DNA from: Bacteroidaceae bacterium
GTDB lineage: Bacteria > Bacteroidota > Bacteroidia > Bacteroidales > Bacteroidaceae
Assembly (NCBI GenBank): GCA_030843315.1
Contig: JAUUPT010000010.1
Span: forward strand, 15,636-79,635
Length of the DNA: 64,000 bases
Direction of reading: 5' to 3'
Below the pieces are notes generated by a model that saw only the letters and a program-made list of their open reading frames with translations, had not been told where the DNA came from and searched no databases. Of this stretch, positions 16,904 to 25,768 are shown one piece after another; the stretch's first letter is position 1; each line of letters begins with the position of its first letter. A program made the translations under genes and the position numbers.

Positions 16904-18496
16904 TTATTCCACACAGGGATGTGTAAACCAGAAACGGCTACCGACACCCAGTTCAGATTCAGCACCGATAGCCCCACCGAGATGCTCGATGATGCTTCGG
17001 CAGATAGATAGTCCCAGACCGGTACCTTTTGAGAAAGTATTGAGCTTTACGAAGCGGTCGAACACCGTATTTATGGCATCCGGAGCAATGCCCATACCGG
17101 TATCCGTAACGGAGAACTCTATCTTATTAGTGCCTTCCTTTAAATGATAATCAAGCACAATCTGTCCTTCCTTGGTAAATTTAAGGGCATTGTTTATAAA
17201 GTTGGTAACCACCTGCGTCAGGCGTTTCTTATCCGTGTAAATACGGTAATCGGGCAACCCCGAAGTAAGCAGGACGGGAACCAACTTATCTTCTTTAATA
17301 TCATAAATGCGCATTATATCTTCACAGAAGTCTCTGACGTTCAAGTAATCCATATTATAGTCCAGCGTACCCGCCTCTATCTTCGACAAGTCCAGAATAT
17401 CGGAGATTAATTGCAAAAGCAACTCCGTATTTTCCTGCATGATCTCAATATATTCCTGCCGTTCTTCTTTATCTTCCGATTCGACCAGCAGGCTGGCAAA
17501 GCCTACGATAGAGTTGAGCGGAGTACGAATCTCGTGACTCATGTTGGCGAGGAAGGCAGACTTCAACCGGTCCAGGTTCTCCGCCTTTTCCTTGGCTACA
17601 ATCAGTTCCTCTTCTATCTTCTTCTGATGATCTATGTCGACACTGGTAATGACATGCGCCATCTGCCCGTCTATCCAGGCGAATGCAGCACTGAACACGC
17701 GGAACCAACATTTGTCGAACGGACGCTGATAATCCCACGAATAGACTTTGGTAGGTTGCCCGTTCTCATCAATCAGGTGCCGCTTAGGGCAAAATTCACA
17801 TTCTCCCGTCTTATCGGTATAAAGAGTTTCCCAACATTTTTTTCCTTTAAAGTGCTCTATGCCACCATACGGAGCCGCCATAGACTCGTTGGCATAAAGC
17901 ATATCATGAGAATCGAAGGAGTTGACGTAGATATCGACTCCCATATTATTCATGATGCTACTCAATGTATTGCTTGCCCGTACCTCTCTCTCTTTATATT
18001 CACGCACGGCTATCTCTTTGGAGAGCGAACCCAGTAGTAGATGGATAGTGCGCAATTCTTCATCCGAGAAAGGATCGGCATTCTCTCTGTCAGCAAACCC
18101 GATGAACCCGATAATCTTCCCTTCCGTATCTTCAAAATGCCGAACCAGTAGCGACTCCGCTTTGCAGAAGTCCAGTACCTCTATATCGTCAGGAGAAAGG
18201 TCTGCACTTCCATTGGTATAAAAAGGTCTGCCTTGAGGCCACATACCTACAAGCCGCTTCATTGCATCGCTCATCTCAAAACGGGGCTCTAAAACGCGAT
18301 CTTCATCCCCTATCACCTCTTTCAGGAAGAAATAACGAAATCCATCAGTCTGATAAACAAACCCTCTCTTAAAACCAAAGTAATGACAAAAGACACTCAA
18401 TGATTCTATAATTTTTCTTTCAATAGAATCACTACCGTTTAGTTGTTCCAAAAAATGAAGCACAAATATATTCAGGCTATCTTTGTCTTTAGTCAT
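16904..18496 (-). CDS. Cytosolic GAF-PAS sensor histidine kinase
   Basis: A 530-aa histidine kinase without membrane helices. Residues about 20-165 are GAF-like, about 172-295 form a PAS domain, HisKA carries His321 in NMSHEIRTPLN, and the HATPase domain has GMGIAPD and GTGLGLSICR near the end. The PAS domain has a Cys cluster (Cys221, Cys233, Cys236, in the form GECEFCPK) that may bind a metal or sense redox state (inference). No response regulator is coded next to it. It faces the GH9 gene across the large hairpin. Confidence 0.9.
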   Translation of the reverse strand: MTKDKDSLNIFVLHFLEQLNGSDSIERKIIESLSVFCHYFGFKRGFVYQTDGFRYFFLKEVIGDEDRVLEPRFEMSDAMKRLVGMWPQGRPFYTNGSADLSPDDIEVLDFCKAESLLVRHFEDTEGKIIGFIGFADRENADPFSDEELRTIHLLLGSLSKEIAVREYKEREVRASNTLSSIMNNMGVDIYVNSFDSHDMLYANESMAAPYGGIEHFKGKKCWETLYTDKTGECEFCPKRHLIDENGQPTKVYSWDYQRPFDKCWFRVFSAAFAWIDGQMAHVITSVDIDHQKKIEEELIVAKEKAENLDRLKSAFLANMSHEIRTPLNSIVGFASLLVESEDKEERQEYIEIMQENTELLLQLISDILDLSKIEAGTLDYNMDYLNVRDFCEDIMRIYDIKEDKLVPVLLTSGLPDYRIYTDKKRLTQVVTNFINNALKFTKEGQIVLDYHLKEGTNKIEFSVTDTGMGIAPDAINTVFDRFVKLNTFSKGTGLGLSICRSIIEHLGGAIGAESELGVGSRFWFTHPCVE

Positions 18497-18652
18497 ATTG
18501 CAATTAGTGGTTTTAAGAGGATAGGTACGCTCAAAGCGAGTATACCATACATAAAAAGCATTAATATGCTAATATACAAAATTTCAAGGGAAAATAGAAA
18601 TCCGGCAACCGAAGATTTGTAGAGCAGATAGCACGTTATGAGAGAAATGTAG

Positions 18653-18660
18653 TATCTTTG
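18653..18660 (+). promoter_or_regulatory. -7 box giving a nearly leaderless RluA transcript
   Basis: TATCTTTG lies only 7 bases before the ATG at 18668. Transcription should start within about 4 bases of the start codon. Confidence 0.6.
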
Positions 18661-18667
18661 CACCACT

Positions 18668-20296
18668 ATGCTACACCACTTTGCTATCTCCATATCCGAC
18701 ATCCCATTGCCAGAAAGGTTTACTTATCCGTTCTGCTACACTCCGCATCCGCTATGCGTACTCGCCGCCGAAGAAATGCAAGCCTACCTCGGCAAACAAG
18801 ATGAATGGAAAGAAGAACTGGACCAGGGCAAGATGTTCGGGGTACTCGTGGTGCAAACCAAAGAGGGCGAAGTAGGCTACCTGGCAGCTTTTTCCGGTAT
18901 ATTGGCAGGTAAGAACCGGCATCCTTACTTCGTGCCGTCCGTGTACGACCTGTTGCAACCGGAAGGCTTCTTCAAGATAGAAGAAGAGAATATCTCTGCC
19001 ATCAACCGCCGGATTAAACAATTGGAAGAAGATGAAGCCTATACCTGTCTGACCTCCGAGCTCGCCCAAATCCTCCAAACGGCGCAAGAAGAACTGGCTA
19101 TTGCCAAAACTCGTTTGAAAGAAGCGAAAACCATCAGAGAGCAACGCCGGAAAGAAGAAGTGCTTGATGCCCGGGAAGAAGAAGACCTGATACGCGAAAG
19201 CCAGTTCCAGAAAGCCGAATACAAACGACTGGAACGCTCGTGGAGAGAAAAGACAAGTTCCCTGCAAGCGCAAATCGACGATTGGGAGAAGCAGATACGA
19301 GCATTGAAAGCCGAACGCAAAACCCGTTCCGCCGCCTTACAACAGAGGTTATTCGAACAATTCAAGATGTTGAACTATCGGGGAGAGGTCAAAACCCTAT
19401 GCGAAATCTTTGAGCAAACCGCACACAAGACACCACCCGCCGGTGCGGGTGAATGTGCCGCCCCCAAGCTATTGCAACAAGCTTATTTGAAGGGTTGGAA
19501 ACCTATCGCAATGGCAGAGTTCTGGTGGGGTTCCTCTCCAAAGACGGAAATACGCCACCACGGGCACTACTACCCGGCTTGCAAAGGCAAGTGCGAACCC
19601 ATCTTGCAACACATGTTGCAAGGACTACAAGTAGAAGAGAATCCGATGTTGAAAAGTATGCAATGCGCCGCCGTCCGGGAACCGGAGATAGTCTACGAAG
19701 ATGAATGGCTTTTAGTAATCAATAAGCCGGCAGGTATGCTATCCGTGCCCGGCAAGGAAGATGCAGGCTCCGTTTATAGCCTGATGCGCGAGCGATATCC
19801 GGATGCAGACGGCCCTATGATTGTGCACCGCCTCGATATGGCAACCTCCGGTTTGCTGATCATCGCCAAAACCAAACAGGTACATCAGAAGTTGCAAGCG
19901 CAATTCAAGAACCGGCTCATCAAGAAGCGGTATATCGCTTTGCTTGATGGAATTGTGCCGGAAGCCCAGGGAACGATTGAACTCCCGCTTTGCCTCGATC
20001 CACTCGACCGCCCCCGGCAGATGGTGCACGACGAACATGGGAAACCCGCCATAACAGACTTCCAGATGATAGAGCGCACCGATAGCCGTACACGCATCGC
20101 CTTTTATCCACGCACCGGACGTACCCACCAACTCCGCGTACACGCCGCGCATCTACAAGGATTGCATTGCCCCATTGTGGGCGACGAGCTTTATGGCAAG
20201 AAGGCAGACCGTTTGTATCTGCATGCCGAAACATTGGAATTTGTACATCCGATGACGGGAGAAACAATAAAGATAACGAAAGAAGCAGATTTCTGA
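18668..20296 (+). CDS. RluA-family pseudouridine synthase with long N-terminal extension
   Basis: A 542-aa protein. The C-terminal about 200 residues are the RluA-type synthase that isomerises uridine in RNA; the catalytic Asp is in HRLDMATSGL and the later motif is GRTHQLRVH. The first about 330 residues hold a conserved leader domain, a coiled coil rich in Glu, Lys and Arg (about 105-225), and a segment with PAGAGECAAPKLL and HYYPACKGKC. This segment is conserved in the long RluA proteins and may bind zinc through its cysteines (inference). The target RNA, 23S rRNA or tRNA, cannot be read from the sequence. A GNAT gene follows after 36 bases. Confidence 0.9.
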   Translation: MLHHFAISISDIPLPERFTYPFCYTPHPLCVLAAEEMQAYLGKQDEWKEELDQGKMFGVLVVQTKEGEVGYLAAFSGILAGKNRHPYFVPSVYDLLQPEGFFKIEEENISAINRRIKQLEEDEAYTCLTSELAQILQTAQEELAIAKTRLKEAKTIREQRRKEEVLDAREEEDLIRESQFQKAEYKRLERSWREKTSSLQAQIDDWEKQIRALKAERKTRSAALQQRLFEQFKMLNYRGEVKTLCEIFEQTAHKTPPAGAGECAAPKLLQQAYLKGWKPIAMAEFWWGSSPKTEIRHHGHYYPACKGKCEPILQHMLQGLQVEENPMLKSMQCAAVREPEIVYEDEWLLVINKPAGMLSVPGKEDAGSVYSLMRERYPDADGPMIVHRLDMATSGLLIIAKTKQVHQKLQAQFKNRLIKKRYIALLDGIVPEAQGTIELPLCLDPLDRPRQMVHDEHGKPAITDFQMIERTDSRTRIAFYPRTGRTHQLRVHAAHLQGLHCPIVGDELYGKKADRLYLHAETLEFVHPMTGETIKITKEADF

Positions 20297-20332
20297 TGAG
20301 CGATAAGTAATAAATAATAAATTGCATCTAAA

Positions 20333-20776
20333 ATGACATCAATATTCCAACCCACCCTGCAAGACTATGACGAGCTTTTGGTAGTATGGGAAGCCTCCGT
20401 TCGGAGTACCCACCACTTCCTGACGGAAGAGAATATCCAGTTCTACAAGCCATTAGTGCGCAAACAATATTTCCCTGCCGTAGATCTCTACATCATACGC
20501 AATCAAGAAGGGCGCATCGCGGCCTTTATGGGATTGAGCGAAGAACTCGTCGAAATGCTCTTCGTACACCCCGACGAACAAGGCAAAGGTTATGGCAAGC
20601 AATTAATGGAGTATGCGATCCATCAGAAACATATATATAAAGTAGATGTGAACGAGCAAAACGAGCAAGCCTGTCAGTTCTATCAGCATCTGGGCTTTCA
20701 GGTCATCAGCCGTGATGCAACCGACTCGACGGGTAATCCTTTCCCGATATTGCATCTGCAAATGAAAGCAGACTAA
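20333..20776 (+). CDS. GNAT family N-acetyltransferase
   Basis: A 147-aa acetyl-CoA-dependent acetyltransferase. The CoA pyrophosphate loop is EQGKGYGKQL (residues about 82-91) in the usual position after the MLFVHP strand. The C-terminal NEQACQFYQHLGF matches GNAT motif B. It resembles YjaB-like members. The acceptor is unknown. It is probably co-transcribed with the pseudouridine synthase upstream. Confidence 0.85.
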   Translation: MTSIFQPTLQDYDELLVVWEASVRSTHHFLTEENIQFYKPLVRKQYFPAVDLYIIRNQEGRIAAFMGLSEELVEMLFVHPDEQGKGYGKQLMEYAIHQKHIYKVDVNEQNEQACQFYQHLGFQVISRDATDSTGNPFPILHLQMKAD

Positions 20777-20796
20777 CCAACGTTATACCTCAGAGG

Positions 20797-21648
20797 TTAG
20801 CCAAACAACTCTTCAACCGTCGGCACCGAGAACTCGAAACCGGCTTGGAGCAAACGTGAAGGGTAAACCGTCTGCCCTTCCAGCATCATCATACTCCGCT
20901 CGCCGAAAAGACAACGAAGGAGCGGAGCCGGTATAGTCAACGTGCCCCACGCCCGATAAGCCTTTGCCAAGACCCGGGCCAAGTATCCTTGCGTAATCTG
21001 TTGCGGAGCAACCAGGTTATAAACACCCTTTACCTCTTCATGCTCCATCAAGAAAGCAATAGCCTTACAAATATCTTGCATGGCTATCCACGGAAAAGCC
21101 TGCTGACCGGAACCAAGCACAGCAGAGAGTTTTGTTTTCAATAAGGGGTTGACCATCTCTTGCATCACACCGCCACTATCCACCGCAAGCACAAGGCCAA
21201 AACGGGTAATGACCAGCCGCGTATCAGAAATACATTTCCGGGCTTCGCCCTCCCACTTCCGACAGAGCGATGCCAGAAAGCCATCAGCCGCCACTTCGTC
21301 CTGTTCATCATACTTCCCCGTCGAAGGATAATATCCCACGGCAGAAGCGGATATCATGACTTTAGGTTTCCTTTTGGCAAGTTCGATAGCACTCACCAAA
21401 CGGGAAGTAGGTCCGAGACGGCTATCGAGCAACTCTTCTTTATACGCCGCCGTCCAGCACCGGTTGATGGAAGCACCAGCCAGGTTTATCACCGCGTCGC
21501 AATCTTCCAGCGTCTCTACCAATTGCTGGAAAGAGTCCGCACGCAACAGCCCTCTTCCCAAAGGAATGATATGATGATTATGCTGCGTCAGATACTCCGT
21601 GAGGTGGCTTCCTATAAAACCGGATACTCCACCAATTGCTATTCTCAT
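20797..21648 (-). CDS. TIGR01777-type NAD-dependent epimerase
   Basis: A 283-aa SDR-like protein of the YfcH/TIGR01777 group. The nucleotide-binding motif is GGVSGFIGSHL (7-17). The family marks NLAGASI (about 55-61) and the C-terminal DUF1731-like segment around YPSRLLQAGF are present. These are cytosolic proteins of unsettled substrate. It may be co-transcribed with the MGMT-like gene upstream (14-base gap). Confidence 0.85.
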   Translation of the reverse strand: MRIAIGGVSGFIGSHLTEYLTQHNHHIIPLGRGLLRADSFQQLVETLEDCDAVINLAGASINRCWTAAYKEELLDSRLGPTSRLVSAIELAKRKPKVMISASAVGYYPSTGKYDEQDEVAADGFLASLCRKWEGEARKCISDTRLVITRFGLVLAVDSGGVMQEMVNPLLKTKLSAVLGSGQQAFPWIAMQDICKAIAFLMEHEEVKGVYNLVAPQQITQGYLARVLAKAYRAWGTLTIPAPLLRCLFGERSMMMLEGQTVYPSRLLQAGFEFSVPTVEELFG

Positions 21649-21662
21649 AGTTTACCTTATTA

Positions 21663-21974
21663 TTATATATCGTTTAATATCTCCCACTGAAACCGGCGCA
21701 TATCAATGCATCCGTTCTTCTTGAACGCAACGCCTTCGTCCACCAACAATACTTTTTGTTCTTCCCAGCAGGGTGCCGGTCTTCCCTGGCTATTTACCAC
21801 CCGGTGGCAAGGCAGATGCAGTTCGGCAGGCACATTGTGCAGGGCATGGCCCACCATACGGGAACATTGCGGCTTACCTATGAGATAAGCTATCTGCCCA
21901 TAGGTCATTACCCGCCCCCGAGGGATGGCGGAAACGATATCATATACTTCCTGCTGAAAGGTATCTCGATCCAT
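21663..21974 (-). CDS. MGMT/Ada-type DNA alkyltransferase domain protein
   Basis: A 103-aa protein made only of the DNA-binding domain of O6-alkylguanine-DNA alkyltransferase. The active-site motif is LPCHRVV with the acceptor Cys present. Alkyltransferase-like (ATL) proteins, which have the same small size, carry Trp there. Upstream, RGRVMTYGQIA and the arginine-finger region SRMVGHAL are in place. It could be a minimal active alkyltransferase. The ATG at 21974 is chosen over 21998 because MDRDTFQQEVYD fits the family start. Confidence 0.85.
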   Translation of the reverse strand: MDRDTFQQEVYDIVSAIPRGRVMTYGQIAYLIGKPQCSRMVGHALHNVPAELHLPCHRVVNSQGRPAPCWEEQKVLLVDEGVAFKKNGCIDMRRFQWEILNDI

Positions 21975-22033
21975 GATGTTTTCTTTCTGGAAAGACAAAG
22001 ATAGGATAAATTCAGTAGGAATACATTATCTGC

Positions 22034-22516
22034 CTACAAGAAAGTGTTCGCTCCGAGAGGATTATACATATAGGTAACGTTGCGTGCACGTAGTATTTCA
22101 CCATTCGGGGTGAACAAGATCTGATATTTAGTCTGTAGATTCGACCTCCCCACTTCCACAGCTACAATCGCCTGCCAACGGGGAAACTGTACCCAAGTGA
22201 CGTTCTGCACCCTGTCGCCGGAGAACTCGCTGGCGGCAAAGGTGTTGTAGACGGCAGGCGGCACTTCATCCATCGTCACCCAGTCGGTCTGCTTCATCAC
22301 CCAGTCCGCCTCCGCATTGAACCATACTTTGGTATCGAAGCCGTTCATCATGAAATCGGCTACGTAATAGGCTTCATCGCGCGACCAGGCAACATCACCG
22401 GCCGTAGGATACATCTCCTTCAAAGCTGCCTGCACACTGGCGGGAGCATAATCGGCAAAGACCGATACGGACGACATCAGTATCCCTATCAGCAAAGAGA
22501 GTTTTAACTTGTTCAT
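22034..22516 (-). CDS. PepSY-like (DUF2874) periplasmic protein
   Basis: A 160-aa secreted protein with a cleavable signal peptide ending around VFADYA. It carries two PepSY-like repeats of the PF11396 type, each with an LKEMYP- or VYNTF-type helix followed by a three-stranded sheet with W and V/I positions. These proteins are common in Bacteroides and often sit beside two-component genes. Here it follows a histidine kinase on the same strand, so a role in ligand or stress sensing is possible (inference). Confidence 0.75.
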   Translation of the reverse strand: MNKLKLSLLIGILMSSVSVFADYAPASVQAALKEMYPTAGDVAWSRDEAYYVADFMMNGFDTKVWFNAEADWVMKQTDWVTMDEVPPAVYNTFAASEFSGDRVQNVTWVQFPRWQAIVAVEVGRSNLQTKYQILFTPNGEILRARNVTYMYNPLGANTFL

Positions 22517-22524
22517 GATTCATC

Positions 22525-22551
22525 AGATTGTTATTGCGCTGATAACAATCT
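22525..22551 (-). terminator. Hairpin between kinase and PepSY-like genes
   Basis: Perfect 10-bp stem, AGATTGTTAT (22525-22534) against ATAACAATCT (22542-22551), with a 7-base loop. There is no T-run, so it is a weak terminator, an RNA-processing site or a protein-binding palindrome. Confidence 0.45.
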
Positions 22552-22581
22552 CCGGGAAGATTTGTTTGGGCCACCGGCAGA

Positions 22582-24687
22582 CTAACTCAGCGGTAGTATG
22601 AACAGGAAGCGTGCCCCCAAAGCATAACTCTTATCCAGTTTTACTTCTCCATTCAGTCGCTCGGCTATGGTGGCGCATATATTCAGTCCCAAGCCCGAGC
22701 CTTGCTTAAATTCATCGAGTTTCTTGAAACGTTCGAAGATGCACTCTGCCATCTCCGGCGGAATGCCCGAACCAGTGTCCGTAACCGAGAATGTAATCTT
22801 CCCCGGAGTCTCCACAAGGGAACAATGAAGATGAATCTCTCCATGTTCGGTATATTTCTCGGCATTGGTAAGGAAGTTGATAAGCACTTGTACCAAACGC
22901 TTCTCGTCAGTAACGATTTCGTAGTCATCGTCCACTTCCGAAGTGAAATAAAGATTCACGTCTTTCGGCTTCCGATACATCACCGTGGCTACGGCCGAGC
23001 GACATAATTCGTTGCAACAACAAGGCTTCAGAGACATGGTGTACTTGCCGCTTTCCAGACTGGCAAGATCAAGAAGGTCTTCCACCAAACCGGTCAGCAA
23101 ATCGGAACTCTGCTGAATGCGCAAACCGAACTCTTGCTTCTCTTCATCAGTAAATTCCAGGTCTGGAGTAGACAGCATCTGCGAGAATCCCACAATGGCA
23201 TTGAGCGGTGTACGGATTTCATGACTCATATTCTGTATGAAATACATCTTCATCTTGTCCGATTGCTCGGCATGGTCGCGTGCAATAGTTAATTCGCTGT
23301 TTTTATCTTGCAGAATCTTCATCGACTTGCGCCGCTTGTACAAGTAGAATATCAAGAAGCAAGTAAAAAGGAAGAAGAATGAAATGACAAGGCTCAAGGT
23401 GATGATATGATGCCGCGCCGAAACCTGCTCTTCCAGAAGGATTACTCTTTGCCGCTCGGCTTCCACATTCAAGCGTTCCAATTCTAAAGCCTGATTTCTC
23501 AATATCAACTTGCTATTCTCCGAGTTGATTTTTCCCAGTTCAACCTGCGATTTTGTCTTTTCCAGTTCCAACTGGGTATTCTTCAAATCCAGTTCGGCAT
23601 TCTTCACCTCCAGTGCTTTAGCGTCCAACTTGATGCGCTCGTTACCTATCTGTGCATTCAATTCCGCCAAATCAGAAGATTGTACCTGACGATTGACCGA
23701 ATCACGATAGGCGTTCAAATAGTTATTATAGACATAAGCACGTTCGTAGTTCCCTGCCCTTAGGTAGATAGTTTTACGCATCTTATAAATCTCCCTCAGG
23801 CTACCTACCGAATCTGCCGCCAATAATGCCTGGTCATAGTCGCCGTCGAGGATAAGTTTGAATGCACGCAGTTGCTTGACCGTACTTTGCCGATAACCGC
23901 CGAGGTGACTGGTCATTGATATACATGCTTCATAACACCGATTGAAATCCTCGGCACGATCCATGCAATAGAGCGTCTCACACTTGTCCAGCATAGCCGC
24001 AAAACGACTTCCCTCAGTTTTTGCCGACCGGATGGCCTCCTCGTCGCATTTCAGTGCTTCCAAAAGAGAATTCTTATTACGGTAATAAGTGGCAAGATTT
24101 ATATAGAGTTCCGAAGGTTCTTGCTCGGGAAGGTGTTCCAGCATATACTCCAAGGCATTCTTGTAATACTCCATGGCCATCTCTCCATCTCCACGCATGA
24201 CGTAGATGTTGCCCATCGTGCGTATACAGGAGTAGATGCCAAATTCGTGCTGATCTTTGAAAGCCTGCACCTTCATCTCCTCCGCCTTCTGAAGAGCACG
24301 CAGGGACTTGCCGTGATTCAGCAACCAGCTGATTTCGGTTGTATAGGCGTAATAGTAGTATTGCAGATAGTCGTTGGCGCGCGATTCTTCTTTCAGCCTT
24401 TCCGCCGATTGTACCAAGCGGTCGTAGTCAGTGGTACTATAATAATAGTTGAGTGGAACGGCAAGTGCCAGGCATTGGGCCTTCTTGTCATTCTTCCTTG
24501 TGGATTCGAAATAGAGGGTATCAGCTACCGACAGGCATTTGGGATTAGTACGCCACTCGGTGGCACGCTGGTATATGGGATATAGCGAATCATCAATCTT
24601 ATAAGGATTGTTCTGCCCCCACGCCGAAATAGAACTTCCGGCAAGAAGTATGAAGAGTAATATGTATGCGTATTTCACGAATGACAT
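22582..24687 (-). CDS. TPR-containing membrane histidine kinase
   Basis: A 701-aa sensor kinase. A signal peptide (1-24) is followed by a periplasmic tetratricopeptide-rich domain (about 35-330), a long coiled coil (about 335-425), one membrane helix (427-450), HisKA with His489 in NMSHEIRTPLN, and a HATPase domain with GSGIPPE and GSGLGLNICATI. No receiver domain is fused and none is coded nearby. The TPR part probably senses a protein or peptide in the periplasm (inference). The start is set by the -7 box at 24692, which leaves almost no leader. Confidence 0.9.
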   Translation of the reverse strand: MSFVKYAYILLFILLAGSSISAWGQNNPYKIDDSLYPIYQRATEWRTNPKCLSVADTLYFESTRKNDKKAQCLALAVPLNYYYSTTDYDRLVQSAERLKEESRANDYLQYYYYAYTTEISWLLNHGKSLRALQKAEEMKVQAFKDQHEFGIYSCIRTMGNIYVMRGDGEMAMEYYKNALEYMLEHLPEQEPSELYINLATYYRNKNSLLEALKCDEEAIRSAKTEGSRFAAMLDKCETLYCMDRAEDFNRCYEACISMTSHLGGYRQSTVKQLRAFKLILDGDYDQALLAADSVGSLREIYKMRKTIYLRAGNYERAYVYNNYLNAYRDSVNRQVQSSDLAELNAQIGNERIKLDAKALEVKNAELDLKNTQLELEKTKSQVELGKINSENSKLILRNQALELERLNVEAERQRVILLEEQVSARHHIITLSLVISFFFLFTCFLIFYLYKRRKSMKILQDKNSELTIARDHAEQSDKMKMYFIQNMSHEIRTPLNAIVGFSQMLSTPDLEFTDEEKQEFGLRIQQSSDLLTGLVEDLLDLASLESGKYTMSLKPCCCNELCRSAVATVMYRKPKDVNLYFTSEVDDDYEIVTDEKRLVQVLINFLTNAEKYTEHGEIHLHCSLVETPGKITFSVTDTGSGIPPEMAECIFERFKKLDEFKQGSGLGLNICATIAERLNGEVKLDKSYALGARFLFILPLS

Positions 24688-24691
24688 GGAG

Positions 24692-24699
24692 CAAAGATA
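24692..24699 (-). promoter_or_regulatory. -7 box giving a nearly leaderless kinase transcript
   Basis: On the minus strand TATCTTTG is followed by CTCC and then the ATG at 24687, so transcription should begin at or next to the start codon. Confidence 0.6.
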
Positions 24700-24880
24700 C
24701 TCCTTTTATTGCAAATACATATCATTTAGCACAAAAAAACATCATTTTCTACAAGTAAGAAGAAGCGTCTACTCTATACTTTGTAAGAAGAAAGACATAG
24801 TCTGTTAACACAAACCTATGGGGAGAATTACAAATACCTTCTTTTTTTTCCTTGATAGCCCATTATTAGGTATTTTGTTC

Positions 24881-24888
24881 TATATTTG
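24881..24888 (+). promoter_or_regulatory. -7 box of the zinc-ribbon gene
   Basis: TATATTTG matches TAnnTTTG and lies 27 bases before the ATG at 24916. Confidence 0.6.
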
Positions 24889-24915
24889 CGCATCACCTAA
24901 AAAAACAAAAACATT

Positions 24916-25194
24916 ATGGAAGCTAAACTTTGCCAAAGTTGCGGGATGCCTCTGTCATCCGACGAAGTACGCGGTACGAATGCCGACGGTAGCCTCAACG
25001 ACGAATATTGCACTTATTGCTATCAGCATGGCGCATTCACACAAGACTGCACCATGGATGAGATGATAGAACATTGCGCCCAATTTACAGAAGAGTTCAA
25101 CAAGGATTCTGAAATAAAATTCACGAAAGAGCAAGCTATTGCCGCCATGAAGGAATTCTTTCCGACACTGAAGCGCTGGCAGGCGAAAGGCTGA
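24916..25194 (+). CDS. Putative zinc-ribbon protein (zf-ribbon_2 type)
   Basis: A 92-aa cytosolic protein. The zinc ribbon is formed by Cys6 and Cys9 (CQSC), Cys33 and Cys36 (CTYC), with the typical GMPL after the first pair and another Cys in the QDCT segment. The C-terminal half is a helical domain ending in FFPTLKRWQ. It matches the small zinc-ribbon proteins of PF12674. No function is established. Confidence 0.85.
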   Translation: MEAKLCQSCGMPLSSDEVRGTNADGSLNDEYCTYCYQHGAFTQDCTMDEMIEHCAQFTEEFNKDSEIKFTKEQAIAAMKEFFPTLKRWQAKG

Positions 25195-25227
25195 GAAGGA
25201 AGTAATGCGCTATGCAGGACTACGGAT

Positions 25228-25251
25228 GCTGCTATATCATCTTATAGCAGC
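25228..25251. terminator. Short hairpin between convergent genes
   Basis: GCTGCTATA (25228-25236) pairs with TATAGCAGC (25243-25251) across a 6-base loop. It sits between the zinc-ribbon gene and the convergent MaoC gene. It lacks a clear T-run. Confidence 0.45.
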
Positions 25252-25281
25252 GATCCGACACCTGCGGCGGGAATATTTTTC

Positions 25282-25746
25282 TTAATTGAAGTAATACAAG
25301 AATATAGCGATTCCTTCGAGTGCCTTCTTCTTTTCGCCTTGAATTTCGATGGCAAACTTAATCTCTGCCTTGGCTACTCCGCGCAAATTAGCCAATGAAT
25401 GCAGTTCGGCTACCAGGCGAATACTTTGTCCGGACAATACGGCCTGACCGAACTTCATCTTATCGATGCCGTAATTAATCATCATCTTCAGGTTGTTCAC
25501 TTCAATAATCTGGTTCCACAGATAGGGCAGCATAGACAGGGTGAGATATCCGTGTGCAATGGTGCTCTTAAAAGGGCTTTCCACTTTGGCACGCTCCGGG
25601 TTGACATGAATCCATTGGTGGTCTAATGTTGCATCGGCAAAAAGATTGATGCGCTCCTGCGGAAGATCCACATAGTCCGAAATACCTATTTGCTGGCCTA
25701 CCAGCTTTTCAAAGTCCTCATACGAGTTGATAATCACTTTTTCCAT
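25282..25746 (-). CDS. MaoC-like (R)-specific enoyl-CoA hydratase
   Basis: A 154-aa hot-dog-fold protein. The hydratase signature is DATLDHQWIHVNPERA (38-53), with the catalytic Asp and His five residues apart, followed by FKSTIAHGYL. Members hydrate trans-2-enoyl-CoA to (R)-3-hydroxyacyl-CoA. The length and order are typical. It is next to an SGNH hydrolase gene on the same strand (22-base gap). Confidence 0.88.
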   Translation of the reverse strand: MEKVIINSYEDFEKLVGQQIGISDYVDLPQERINLFADATLDHQWIHVNPERAKVESPFKSTIAHGYLTLSMLPYLWNQIIEVNNLKMMINYGIDKMKFGQAVLSGQSIRLVAELHSLANLRGVAKAEIKFAIEIQGEKKKALEGIAIFLYYFN

Positions 25747-25768
25747 TATTCTCTATTTTATTGATAAA

